Below, in pieces: positions 50,801-63,325 of a stretch of 64,000 bases of DNA. The stretch spans positions 62,001 through 126,000 of the forward strand of contig JAHLTZ010000024.1 in the NCBI GenBank assembly GCA_025786725.1. Reading direction: 5' to 3'. This DNA is from Syncephalis fuscata. Its lineage: Eukaryota; Zoopagomycota; Zoopagomycetes; Zoopagales; Piptocephalidaceae. Below the pieces are notes generated by a model that saw nothing but the letters and a program-made list of their open reading frames with translations, was not told where the DNA came from and did no database searches. How positions within the stretch are numbered: the first letter of the stretch is position 1; each line of letters begins with the position of its first letter. The position numbers and the translations under genes were made by a program.

Positions 50801-52408
50801 ACTAATATAAATATAAATATGACTGTGGTCCTGGTTGGCCGGAAACGTAGGATGATCGGTGGCCCGTTCAATCGTTTCCGGTTAAAGAGAGCGTCATGCC
50901 GAGCACTCGGATGAGGCTTGTCCATAACCAGACAGAGCAAGAGAGCAAGAACGAGATGGTACTCGTGGACCATCATAGCAGTACGCATCCAATCGTAAAA
51001 CTACATTTACCAGACTCAAACAAGGGGTATGGTATGGGCATGGCATGGCCGATAGATAATCTATTGCCGTGCTTACCTGGATAGCGTGTCGCTACGTTGG
51101 CAACAGCAACAGCTGTGACGTGACAGAAATAAGATAAATAGGCGGTAGGTAAATAGGTAAATGGTAGAAAGCTGTAGACGAAAAGATAGAAAGAAAATGA
51201 AAATCAATAATGGCACCTAGCCGTGTACAAAAATGTTACCACAATTTATCAATACTATTTAATTAGCTATCTGCAAATCAGCTAATTAGGCGGTAACAGT
51301 GGCTATGTTGTGAATGATCAAAATAGATAGCGCAATTAACAAAGAGCCTGCTTATTTTGAGCACTGACAACACGTGGTCACGCCGCATAATAAGACTATT
51401 AGCCATATTGAACAGGACAGGAAAGCCAAGACTCATGCTACCGCCATTTGAAGTAACAATTACCGCAACGCATCCATGTCTATTGCTTGTACAATAGACT
51501 ATAACTTACAATCAAAGTATCAAAGTGGAGATACAAATAATCTATTGTTGCAAATGAACAAAGGTATTTGTAAAACCACAGTGAATTAAAATAGCGCAGT
51601 GGTGACAATAATGACATAATGCGGTAATAATAATAATAATGATAGACGTGTAGATTCAAATAGGACCAACAAAATTGATAGTAGTTATAGTTATTGAGTG
51701 GGGACAGGAAATAAAGAGAGTGGATTAAACAGAAAATGGCGATTCAAATATGCCATATTTCAGACTAAATAGTATGCATTAACATAGTAAATCCGCACTT
51801 TTGATTCCCCGTCAATGGATGAGCGAACAAATAAAGAAAATACATCGGAACAGCGATATATTCACACAAAAAGTATCAGCAGGAGCACAAATTAGCCATT
51901 TCAGTATCAACGACAATGGGAATTTAGTATCAGCTTCAATAGCTGTTCTTTCTTTCTTCATGTATTCAATGGCGCCATCGATTGGGAATTATCCCATTGA
52001 TCTTGGCTACCGGTGTGTACCCATACACACACCTATACAAATATATACAAATACATCTATCTACGTCCATATATGTGTATATAAAGCTAGATAGGTCATT
52101 GATGAGAATAATAATAGTAGACAATCATCATCATCGCTGCATCCAATTTGCGCCACTTAAAGAATAAACCCAGTCACATTGGGAACTTGATCAGTTTCAG
52201 TGTAGTGGTGCGCGCTCGCGCCTTATTTGCCCATTTCACGCATCATTACAAGAATAGATGGATTTATACGGACTCTTGAGGCTTAACCGCTGCTGCCTCC
52301 TTTCCCTACTTCTCCGCACATACCCGCTCACGTATACACCAGCCATACAAGGACTAATGGATGTTGTTCGTGGTTGCAATAAAAGCTAAATGAACGTGGT
52401 CAACACCG
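47863..52408. other. Very long leader-like, almost gene-free stretch
   Basis: About 4.5 kb upstream of the GATA/PHD gene with no protein-coding evidence. The plus strand is purine-rich (aagaaag, gaaagag, aataa), so the gene's own strand is pyrimidine-rich. Clean minus-strand donor matches (GTAAGC/GTAAGT) occur near 48157, 49277, 49850 and 51072, consistent with spliced untranslated exons. Short repeats: a tcac/ctca run at 49857-49880 and TG runs near 48650-48672. The ORF at 51801-52094 looks accidental. Confidence 0.5.
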
Positions 52409-52733
52409 CTAACTAGAGGCCAGTCTGGCCGATTCAACATCAGTACACCTGTGTTTGAAACATGGAGTCAAGCACTGCGCACCAATAGGACCTTTACAAA
52501 AGGTACCGCCATCTTGTAACAATGGATCAACCATAGGACAGACAGCACGTATACACGAATATATATTGGCCTGATAGGCATGATATAGGCATAGTAGACA
52601 CAAGCTATGCTATACACAACCTCGTCATGATAGACAACATGGGGTGGGATAACGCTTGAACGTCGCTACTTACCAATTCTTTAATATAAAGCTAGTAGTG
52701 GATAATAAGTGTGTAGTGGCTTTTAGCTGTTTA
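52409..52733 (-). CDS. Candidate small Cys-rich protein (spliced, start not found)
   Basis: A 3' exon (about 52615-52409) reads a Cys-rich peptide, with CLLCLYHAYQ, SCIRAVC, GTFCKGPIGAQCLTPCFKHR and a final C, ending RLASS. It is preceded by a GTAAGT donor at about 52672 and a TATAG acceptor at about 52616, and an upstream open stretch (LKATTHLLSTTSFILKN). No ATG is found in the upstream part, so the 5' end is unknown. The base composition is higher in GC than the surroundings and codon-like. It could instead be a chance ORF. No family recognised. Confidence 0.25.
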
Positions 52734-54124
52734 ATAATCCAATTAAATGGTTAATAATGGTCTATTAAGGTAGACTAAGCGTTTATACGTGTTTTTTGTA
52801 TGTTTTATGGGTTCAATGGTTGATATATCAACCAATATCTGATCTAAAATGGATATACTGAAGGATAATAGTCCAACAAGTAAGTTAAACGAAAGTGTAA
52901 AGGAATAAAATGTAAACTAGTTTAAAAATGAATGCGTGCCATTTTTATATGGTTTATCACGTGATTATATATAGCTACATAGTCTTTGTGTGTACAATGC
53001 CATTCGATTTATGATTTGTATTATCATATTGTATATATAATCTCTTCAATTAATTAACTAAAGATAAGCATTCTTTTGAATGAATTGAAATTTTCATTAG
53101 CTATTTAATGTGATTTGGGTGTTAAATGGCTAAACTTGATAACATTTACGCAGCTGAACTAATATTTAACCTATTGAACATGATGATGGATAGTGAATGA
53201 CGTCAGTGATTAAAATATTCATCGTAGATTCATTATCCAGCATGCATATATCCTTATTCACAAACATCATTTTCATACTATTCTACACTACTATATATCA
53301 TTCTACGATATACTAAATACATTTTATTTATTATATGTTTCAATACACTTTACTCATTCTACCCATTGCGCTATATGCACATAACTTCGATAGCATTTTT
53401 ATACTATTCGTATTATATATTTATTTTATTCTATATTATTTTATGCTTATCCAGTCTTCCTCTACCCAAACTGTTTCTATTTTTATTCTAGCTTTATTAT
53501 TCATAAATGCCAGCTAATTCCATTCATTGATCATGCATACATACTCAATAACTTTAACATAGCTAATCGTTGTTAACCGTATATTCCTTATATTGTATAC
53601 CGTTTATCGTCTAGTATACACACACCATCTATTGCAGTCGTCCTTTTTGTTCTAGCTTTATTATTAATAAATCTCACTTTATTCGCCCCATTCATTCAGC
53701 AAATTATATGTAATTGGAATTTATAACAATAAATGTATTCAGTATAGTATAAATGCTATATAATAGTATAAGTATACAGAGTTAATGATTATATACACTG
53801 AATATATGCATACTGGATAATGAATCTATGATGATGAGTGTTTGATAAGTATGTCACTCACCACCCATCATCATGTTCAATAAAAGAATGTTATTAAATG
53901 TTAGTCATTTGACCACCAAAAAACAAACAATGCGATGATGTAATGATTAAATAATAAATGAATCATTGATATTATTGTTAAAATGAACAGTTTCAATGTA
54001 ATTATATTAAATGTAACTAACTGCAATATGTTATCTGTAAAAAATTATATATAATTAATAATAAGATATATAATAACATATTATTACTATTCTACTTGGA
54101 GTAAAATAAAACATATCGCTAACA
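52734..54124. other. AT-rich gene-free stretch
   Basis: About 1.4 kb of strongly AT-rich DNA downstream of snurportin. Short tandem-like words (atactatacta, tatataat) are common. No gene, RNA or mobile element recognised. Confidence 0.6.
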
Positions 54125-55418
54125 CTACACTAATCTTGAATGATCTGTAATAAAGCTTGTAAGCAAATGTCGTGCTTCACTGGCCGGTATCCATCCGCAG
54201 AGTGGCGTTCGCCCTGGCACGTAGTGTGTACGACGATGTACGAGCAATACACCGTCTGGGTTTGTTTCATTAGCTTCGGCACCAATCGATATTTGTTGCA
54301 CAATCTGTTCTAGATGTGCCAATGTAGCCTCGCCTGATGGCAGTGCTTCAAACTTGTACAGCTGCGCCTGTTGTGTGCCTGACGCGACAAGATCGGCCAG
54401 TTGAGTTTGTAGCCAGAATAGACTGTTATCCATTATTATTATTATTGTTATTATTGTTATTATTATTATTATTATCTAGTCTTTTATTAATATATACACT
54501 ATAACTTACCGGAATTCAGTATCACAATTAAAAAACGGATGTCCTTTCCAGCACATAAGATCGAGTATGTAATAGGTGAATGTTTGCTCGACATAGATAC
54601 AATCGAGAATACAATAGTCGCTACTCCGATTACCACTAATGCTGAATTATTATACAATATATATTTGATTAATAAACCTTACCGATAAGCACGACTACCT
54701 GCAGGTAAAATAGATTCAAAATTGGCCAAAGTGGCTCCTAATAAACACAATGAGCTATTAATGTGGTAACATGCATAGACATAACTCACCATTACGCAGA
54801 CGACTTATCGTTCTTCCAGCCACTGACACGACCCAACAGCGTTTGCCCACTGGACATAAGGTGGCATACCAATCAGTGGATAAATCGGTTGGTAGCATGT
54901 TAATTGATTCGCCCTCCATTAATGGCTGACGCTTTACGCGTTTACGCGGTGTCTTTGATCGATGTTTCTTTGGATTGGGCAGCGACGTGTCTTCGACCAC
55001 GTCTTTTTCTGTATCAGATAGCACTTCATCTTCACTATCGGTCGATGCGTTGTCAAACGACACTAATCGTCGAAGTTGCGCGGTATAGTCTTGTTTACGC
55101 TAGCCTTTATGTTAAACATTATATTATATATACAATAGTAAACCGTTACCTGTTGCTGTGCTTCTAAATGGCGCTGTCTTCGTAATGCTTGTGCCTGTTG
55201 GGCAGAAACACCGTGAGCTTTAACTGAATTACGTGGAGCTGTAAGACACGTTGCCGTCGATAATTGCTCAACAAGTCCATCCACGTCAGCAGTAGCAGTA
55301 GCAGTATCAAAAGTATTAATAGGGTTTTATCTATTGTAGCCTGCTTGTTCACTTCATCCTTTACTGCAACATTCAAGCTATCACCGAGTGGCGGTGTGTT
55401 ATCAACGGGTAGTGACAT
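54125..55418 (-). CDS. Snurportin-1 (m3G-cap snRNP import adaptor)
   Basis: Adaptor that binds the trimethylguanosine cap of U snRNAs and brings snRNPs into the nucleus with importin beta. Starts [19 protein letters not shown] (55418). An IBB-like basic part ([15 protein letters not shown]) precedes an acidic/basic linker. Cap-binding domain: [20 protein letters not shown], then [50 protein letters not shown], and [19 protein letters not shown], which carries the conserved Trp near the end. Five introns or more. A single-base loss near 55326 (DKT/PINTF; one C added to a CCC run restores it) splits exon 1. The gene diverges from ARP4 with only 125 bp between starts. Confidence 0.92.
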
Positions 55419-55543
55419 TGTAAAAATGTAAAGAATACAAAATAAAGGTTAAAAAGTAAATAAAATAATAAAACCCACTACGAGTATTAACACTTCTTTC
55501 TTGATCTACTACACCTATTGAATTCGCGTTCATTTTATACATT

Positions 55544-57365
55544 ATGGCTACTTATGGTGGAGGTAGGCTAAATTCTGCATTGAATTTACTAAATTGTCTG
55601 TAATAATCGCGCTGATCTCTCCGATCGTCTTTAGATGAAGTCTCGGCTTTGGTAATCGATGTGGGAGCAGGCTGGACTAAAGCCGGCTATGCTGGTGAGG
55701 ATATGCCAACTGCTTTCTTCTCCTCGAACCTAGGTGTAGTTGCCGGTGAATCGGCAGAACAGAATAGCAATACGGCCATGGAAGTGGATACGACGACTGA
55801 ATCGACAAATAACGATGGCCAGCCAGCCGCTACAAACAATAACAACGCTAGCTCACAATCCCGCTATTACATCCACAGTGGAGGTGCAGCACCTCAATGG
55901 CGCGAGAATATGGAGATTCGTAATCCAATTAAAGATGGTTTAGGTGAGTTACATAGTATTTATTAGTACAGTATAGACTGCAATTAACAACAATACTCTA
56001 GTTGAAGACTGGGATGCATTAGAACAGATATGGGACCATATTTTTAATTCAGCATTACGTGTTAATCCAGCAGAACATCCACTACTTGTCTCTGAATCAT
56101 CGTGGAACAAGCCAGAATGTCGCGAAAGATTGGCAGAATTGGCCTTTGAAAAGTATAGAGCACCAGCATTCTTTGTATGCAAAGATGCCGTATTAACCTC
56201 GTAAGTAGCAATAATACTTGTGATATCTGATAAATTAAACGTACTATAATGGAATAATACGATAGTTATTCTACCGGACGCGCTACAACGTTAGTTGTCG
56301 ATGCCGGCGCCGGTTCTACACGTGTAGTGCCCGTTTATGATGGCTATGTTATGCACAAAAGTAAGAGACTAAATAGATGCATTTTTATAGATTCTAATAA
56401 TAATTCGAAATAGATATTTCTAAACAGTTACTGGGTGCACAAATGCTATCGAAATTATTCTTAGTCAAATGGAAACGGAAATGAACATTAGTGTAACGCC
56501 TCAGTACAAAGTTAAACAAAAAGTGGCTGTCGATGCTGATCAGCCAGCCAAAGCAGTTCTATATGATCGACCAAATACCACAGATAGTTATGATCATTTG
56601 GCAAATTAGTAAGAAGACTATTAATAATAACAATACAGTTATAATAACTAATCCTCCAACAGCAAGTTATTGAGGAATACAAAGAGTCAGCCTGTCAAGT
56701 ATTTGAAACCATTTGGGATAAAACGTAAGTAATAAATTAATATTTTATTTTATTAATTAATTAACTATTGTTATTATTATTAGAGCGGTACGCAGTCGTC
56801 CCACAAAATCATTTGAATTCCCCGATGGTTATAATCGATTCTTTGGTATGGAACGATTACAAGCACCAGAAATATTATTCCAACCAGAAAACTTTTTACC
56901 ACAAGTAAGTAGTTAAATCCAATGTATTATTACAAACACTAATCATTTACTATACTATTAGACATGGCCTAAACGTGATACATACCGTGGTCTACCCAGT
57001 CTTATCTACACTAGTGTATCAGGCTGTGATGTTGATCTACGCCCCCACTTACTTAATAATATCATTGTTACTGGTGGCAACTCACTATTTACAGGCTTTG
57101 TTGACCGTCTTCAACTTGAACTATCCATGATGGCCCCATCCGTAGGTGGACCATTACTAACTAACTATTAACGTAACTAATCACCCTCTCTTACTTGTAG
57201 AGTAAAGTACGTATTCACGCGGCACCTAATAGCATTGAGCGCCGCATTAGTAGCTGGCAAGGTGGCTCTGTTCTCGCCTCACTCGGTACTTTCCATCAAA
57301 TGTGGATCTCTCGTAAAGAATTTGAAGAACAAGGCGCGCAAATTGTCCACAAGAAATGTCAATAA
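55544..57365 (+). CDS. ARP4: Actin-related protein Arp4 (BAF53/ACTL6 type)
   Basis: Nuclear actin-related protein, a subunit of NuA4, SWR1 and INO80 complexes. First exon MATYGG, then [20 protein letters not shown]. It carries the Arp4-type acidic/Asn-rich insert, then [87 protein letters not shown] and the C-end [20 protein letters not shown]. These match Arp4 rather than actin or other Arps. Nine or so exons. A frameshift lies near 56432 (shift to [17 protein letters not shown]) and a doubtful junction near 56610-56660. Shares a 125-bp divergent gap with snurportin. Confidence 0.93.
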
Positions 57366-57555
57366 TAATTCATAGCACTGATGCCCGTTTATCAAAACAA
57401 CGCTAGGATTAAACTCTTATTTTTACTAGCATTCATTATATTAATATCATTTACTAATAGTACAAACATTCAAATAATATCTAAGTGGTAATAGTAGTTA
57501 TGATCATACATATATATATATGTATATATATATGCTTATATGCACTAATAACTCG
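57366..57555. other. Convergent 3' gap ARP4/SET2
   Basis: 190 bp between the two stops, AT-rich with an atatat palindrome near 57510-57535. Nothing else seen. Confidence 0.6.
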
Positions 57556-59590
57556 CTATGAGCGTCCAATAACGGCCTTGGCACGGAACCGTGTCATACA
57601 ATCCTTGACGAATTTCTTAACTCGGTTTCGATATGCTTCATCAAAGTCTGGTAATTTGCCAGCCCGAATAGGTTCACCGCGTCTTTCCTTCTCTACCATG
57701 ACTTCAGCCATCTATTACGGGGGTTATTAATTTTTGATCACCAATATTATTCTATACTTTACCTTTTTTGCCTCTTTCTTAAACCGTTCTGTATCACCAA
57801 ATTCCACTTTATATTTACTAAGACATTTTACAACAATTTCCGACACTTTAACCCGTAACTCTCGAATCAATCGTTCATCTTGCTGTGTAGGCAATGGTGA
57901 TGACGATGTCGATGCATGATTCAATGCAGATCCATTTGATGCAGTCGGTCGTCGTTTCCGGCCTCGTCCAATTCCTCCACTTTGACTACGACCCTGACTC
58001 GTAAACGTATTAGTCTTGTCACTGCTATGATCCTCGGTGGATAATGACGATTGTTTACGCTTAGTATGTAATATAGTATTTGTCGTTGATTCTTTGCCAT
58101 TCATGTTATTTGTCGTTTCATCCTTTGATAAAGTATATGTTGCATTAAATGCACTATTACGTTCCTCTATTTCAGTTCTCTTCTTTGCCTCTTCGTTCAT
58201 CTCTTCCCTCTGTTCTTCCTCCTTGTTGGCTGTATCCCATTCAGGCCGAGACCATTGTGTCTTGCCCGTCACTGTATTATAATAATAGACACCATCTGGA
58301 GAAGTAGCCGATTTCCAATTAGGTGGCAATAATTCGGATGAACGTGTTGTACCATTAGTACTACCATTAGCATTACCATTAGTATGAGTAGTAGTAGTAG
58401 TGTCGCTCTTTTGACTACGACTATCATTATTATTGCTAATACTATTATGGTTATTATTATAAGCAATAGAATCAGCCGATGCACTTGGTGTATTAGGCGT
58501 ATAAACCACCGATGCACCACTTGAATAGCCTATCATCTCATCATTAATCGGTGGGGATGCTACACTTGATGTTAACGATTGAGCGTTATAATGACGAGGA
58601 GAAGCAGGACTAGACGATAATGGATGTGGTGGGTGATAGCCTGTAGTAGATTCTCTATAACCACCATTACTATGACTTGACTCTCTATAGCCATTATTAT
58701 TATTGTTGTTGTTGTTACTACTTGATCCATAGTGTTTATGTGCATCAGGACTATCTTTAACCATCATCATAGTCATCATTCTAGATGAAGATGAAGTAGC
58801 ATTCGTTGATCCATTGGTCGATGCATAATGTCGATGTGAATTGAGTGGTGGTGGCCGTGACGGTGAGGGTGGCGCACTTCTATTCAGTGTAGGTGAAGAT
58901 GAAGACTGAATTGTATGATTCTGTGATAATTGTCGCATGGCCAATGGTTCACGCGGTAAATTGGCTTCATCAAATTCAGTAGCTGCATAACTAATGGGTG
59001 GTCCATTGTGATGGGTAGTACTTGAGGACTTTTGATTATATCGCGTTGAATATGAATAGTGTGGACTTGGATAAGTGCGATGATATGAAGCTGAATGAGC
59101 AGTGTTGGAAGAAGAAGAGGATGTCGGTGGTAGGGGCGGTGGTGGTGGTGGTCCTCCTCCTCCTCTTCTATAATAACTAGAATTGTAATTGGATCTAGAA
59201 TATGATGAATGGTGATGATTATGGTGATGATTATGCCCATGATGATGGTTATGATGACTATGCTGTGAATGCGAATGACTAAATGGAGATGTTGGTCGAT
59301 GATAAGTAGATGTAGAATCATAATGACGAGAATAATAATGATGTTGATTATGGCTACGATGAGTCCAAGGTCTAGGTGAACCATATTGACTATTGTTATT
59401 ACTATTATATTGATAATGATTTGAATAGTCATCATCATCTACATCATCTAATAGTTATAGTATTAATTAGTCAATCATATTAATTAGTTAATTATAATGG
59501 TTACATTACCTAATGAATGTCGATCAGAATAGGATTGATGCTGTTGATGCTGTTGTGTAGGAGAAGAGTGTATAGAAGGAGATGAAGGTA

Positions 59591-59621
<31 letters not shown>

Positions 59622-62139
59622 CTGTTGTTGTGCTAATTCATTAGTTGAATGTACTCCATTTGATTTTGAGGATAATTTACTGCGTTTAGGAATCTTGTAA
59701 ACAACTTTAAGCTCTTTCCAATCATCGATTAACTAGAACAATTATCAATATAAATATAATAAACTATATATGTATATTCATTCTATACCTTGGTGGCCAT
59801 TTCTGAAATGGTGGCATCCTCATGTGAAGTAAAAGTATCCACAACATGATCAGCACCACAAGCATTAATTGTATTACGTATAGTGATTGGTAATCGACCC
59901 ATTAATCCCAATACCTATTTAATAATTAATATTAATATTAATACTAATATTATTTAATTAATCCATTAATCCATTAATTACCAATTGACACAATTCATCA
60001 TTTTTATGATGATATTCAACTAAATATAATTTAAGTACTTGAAGACCATGCGTATTCATAAACTTTCTTAATAAAGCCGGTGATTCAGTCATCTATATCA
60101 ATAGTGTTATTATATCATATCATATCAATTATAAATACCAATATGTTACTAGACTTACATTAAGAAACATTAATAACTTTTGCGCATAATCTAATTGATT
60201 CGCATATTTCATCATTAATGGTACAAATTTCTCTACTTGTTCAATGGTCTGTAATCCACGTGGTCGATGCTAATAAAAAGTTAATTAATTAGTTAATATT
60301 TCACTATATCGATAATAATAATAATAATAATAATAATGTTATTTACCTTTGTAGATGTCCTTATGTCATCTTCATCCTCCTCTAATTCATCTTCGTATTC
60401 ATCTTCTTCATAATTCTCGTTATCTTCATCTTCATCCGATTCATCATCCATTAGACGACGACCACGACCACGACGACCTTTTGACAGTCTGCCCCGTCTA
60501 CGACGAATTGGCACTGCCGCCTCCATATCCATTTCTCCATCAGCCGATAATGAGGCATCGGTAGACAGAAAGGCTATACAGAGTAATACCAATATTATTA
60601 TAATTAGTATCCATCATGACTATATCTATTCAATTTAATCCAATAATTACCAAAATCCAATTCCAGGGTCTTTTGACTTGATTTTGCTTCTCCACCAATA
60701 AAACCTTTACAATTGGATTCACCACAGTAACACGGCTGTGCTTCCGCTCTATTAAATATTAATATTATTAATTATTAATTATTAATTATTAATTATTAAA
60801 ACTATACTTGCCCATAACGTTGAAATTTATAATCAAATGTCAATTCTTCTCCTTGAAGAACGCGTCTTAATGTGAAGATACCCATACGTGTCCGAGCACC
60901 TACTGTCCACTTTTGTAATACACAGTTAGGATTACAACTATGATTAATGAAACGAGCATAAGAGCCTTTTTTAGTTGCATCAATATACTGATAAATTAAA
61001 TATTAGTATGGTGCTAATACCAACATCAATATCAACATCAATACTCACCTCCTCACTATTAAGTGTCATAAAATAATGATGAGCAATGCCTTCTTGTGCA
61101 TATTGGCGGGCTCGTTTCACAAACCAGGACTGTGGTAACACTTCACCCACATATTCCATAACAAAGGCATTACTAATAAAGTATTAATACAGTTAATATA
61201 GCATCGACATTGATAGTTACCTTTCAATTCCTTCAATGGCTTGTATACCATAGCCTTTCTTGTCCGTTTTAATCACTTGAACTGATGCGTATTCTTTTAA
61301 TTGGAATCTATTAAACAGTCAGTATCCATTGCCTACTATCCAGTATCTATACCTACCTTCTATTTAAACAGTAATTGCCACAGGGACAGTCTTCAGGATT
61401 ACATTCAATATACAAGTGCCGGTTAACACAGTTTGAATCTTCTCCACACGCCACCTCACGATCATCAACATCTAATCCATTATGGCCATCAATGACTCTA
61501 CTATTATTATTATGGCAATTATATGGATATTAATCATTACCTGGTTCATATTGGCACTGACAAGGAAAGCTTTCACTGCCAAGCATACCCTCGGCTCTTC
61601 CCTTGGCCCCTCCACGGAATAGACACGCATTGATTGGTTCAAATAGTTGTGCTGCTTCCTTATCTGCATTAGGCAGTATCGAATAAGCATGATGCGGCAA
61701 TGGCGATGCAGGTGAAGATGATCGTGCTCGTCGTGGTGGTGATATTGAAGCATACGTAGAATCTTTTTAATTAATACAGCATTATTAATAACAAGCAATA
61801 TTGAATAGTATTATCTATATCTATATCTATATATACCTGGTGTATATGTCGCATAAATAGCATGTTCATCTCTTTCGTGTTCATCTTGATACGGCGATAA
61901 TTGACCCGTATGGAATATATCTATTATTGATCAGTTATTATTAAGTAATTCGCCCCTTTATTTGTCTATCTATGCCATTGTCATGCCAATATCCCTAGAC
62001 TTGGCAGCTTACCTGATCCATGAACCAATAAGTCGGTTGAGACTACATTATTGCCGCCACCTCCATCGCCACCACTGCTATTGTTACTGTTGTTGCCATG
62101 GCCATTACCGGTAGGAATCATGGCCGTGGACACCTCCAT
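57556..62139 (-). CDS. SET2: Histone H3K36 methyltransferase Set2
   Basis: Methylates H3 Lys36 during RNA polymerase II elongation. Order of parts: disordered N-end (start ATG at 62139 chosen as the first in frame; an earlier exon is possible), AWS (PCQCQYEPDVDDREVACGED, CPCGNYCLNRRF), SET (GYGIQAIEG, AFVMEYVGEV, FINHSCNPNCVLQKW, GEELTFDYKFQRYG), PostSET (CYCGESNCKGFIGG), an Arg/acidic stretch, a helical region (TESPALLRKFMNTHGLQVLK), poly-Gln, a His/Ser/Asn-rich disordered region of some 400 residues, a WW domain (LPPNWKSATSPDGVYYYNTV, TQWSRPEW) and an SRI domain (FKKEAKK to FVKDCMTRFRAKAVIG) that binds the phosphorylated Pol II tail. Over ten introns. No obvious frameshift in the catalytic part. 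Confidence 0.95.
59587..59632. repeat. CAA/CAG run coding poly-Gln in Set2
   Basis: A TTG run of about 45 bp reads as about 14 Gln codons just after the helical region of Set2. Confidence 0.85.
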
Positions 62140-62602
62140 CGCGCTGTCTCGTATACTGCCTGCCTGTCTATGCAATAGCCCAATGGCAGATAGGTAATAG
62201 ATCCAAGATGAATCGCCGTGAAGCTTAATTGGTAATATATTATATAAATAGATAGATATAACAAATATTCATATACGCTATTGACACTGAATGGTCGATG
62301 ATGAAAGTATATGTAGTCAAAAAGTTTAAGATGATTCAGTAAGACCACAAGGATCGTCAAGGGGTGTGAGTGTGAATAGATGTGTGTGTGTGTGTGTGTG
62401 TGTCTCTTACTCAGACGCTTCTTTCCTTTAAACGATGTGTGAATAAAGTATGGACACGTGAAGCATAACCAATCAATCGATTAATGTTAATTGCTTTGAT
62501 TGCTATTATAGTTGCGCTATCAATACTATGTCAATCAATATTACTTTTGGTTACTTTCTATTTATTATAAATACTATTTGGTAGTTGCTACACTTGCGAA
62601 TG
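62140..62602. promoter_or_regulatory. Upstream region of SET2 with (TG)n
   Basis: AT-rich DNA upstream of SET2 with a (TG)n run of about 24 bp at 62380-62404. An additional 5' exon of SET2 could lie here; I could not identify one. Confidence 0.45.
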
Positions 62603-62878
62603 ACACACTCGTCTTATCCTCATCTATTCCAAGCCTATAAGTATTCTGGTGGTACTAGCTATAACATGTAGAATCAACTAACATAAACTATACTGGAAAA
62701 GTTATCGGTGGCAAGTCAAGAAGTACTGCGTAGACATGAACAGTTAAAGCGACAAGACAATAGAGTTGTTCGTTTATCGATTCATCTGTCTGAGACGCTA
62801 CCTGGAAGTAAAGTTGCACTAGAAAAAAGTGAAACGTCATTTGATTCTATTGCTGAATCAGACACAGAAGACAAGTAG
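62603..62878 (+). CDS. Doubtful small ORF pair, helical
   Basis: Two short open stretches in different frames. The first, from ATG 62603, reads MTHSSYPHLFQAYKYSGGTS before a stop. The second reads LSVASQEVLRRHEQLKRQDN and a Ser/Glu-rich end (SFDSIAESDTEDK) to TAG at 62878, with no ATG of its own. Between them lie a CTAAC branch-like motif and an AAAAG acceptor, but no donor gives the right phase unless one base is missing. The helical, charged sequence looks coding. No family recognised; it lies just upstream of CMC4 on the same strand. Confidence 0.35.
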
Positions 62879-63005
62879 CCAACTCTTCTCCTTTAACTGA
62901 TCATAACAATGGTAAATATTGCAATGTATATAATGAATACAATATTTATTATATTTACTATAATAGAGTAGCAATAACAATAATAGCCAATTTACAAAGA
63001 ACAGT

Positions 63006-63031
63006 AGTAGTAGTAGTAGTAGTAGTAGTAA
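63006..63031. repeat. (AGT)n microsatellite before CMC4 start
   Basis: About 8 AGT units end 2-3 bp before the CMC4 ATG, so they are in its 5' leader. Confidence 0.9.
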
Positions 63032-63032
63032 G

Positions 63033-63218
63033 ATGTCAGGAAAGCCAGCTTGTCAAAAAGAAGCATGCGATATTCAAGCTTGTTTACAATCCAATGGATA
63101 TAACGAAATGCGTTGTCAGAAATTTATTAAAGCGTTACGTCAATGCTGTCAACAATTACAAGAAACTGGTGGCAATTCGCCTGTTTGTCCTAAACAGCGT
63201 ATTCAATCCTCTTCGTAA
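63033..63218 (+). CDS. CMC4: Twin-CX9C mitochondrial protein Cmc4
   Basis: Small intermembrane-space protein imported by the Mia40/Erv1 disulfide relay. 61 residues: MSGKPACQKEACDIQACLQS, then CQKFIKALRQCCQQ and a C-terminal VCPKQRI. The Cys spacing and the PCQKQAC-like start match human CMC4 (p8/MTCP1NB). One exon. Convergent with ELP3 (107 bp between stops). Confidence 0.92.
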   Translation: MSGKPACQKEACDIQACLQSNGYNEMRCQKFIKALRQCCQQLQETGGNSPVCPKQRIQSSS

Positions 63219-63325
63219 ATATTAATAAATATCAATAATCAATCAGTAATTAATTAATTTATTATTATTATTATTATTATGGTCAGTGCTCTTATTTACT
63301 ATAATCATACTAAATAGATACGTAT

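Noticed and set aside
51801..52094. 97-codon frame on the plus strand
   Set aside because: No domain, no splice context, composition typical of the surrounding non-coding DNA.
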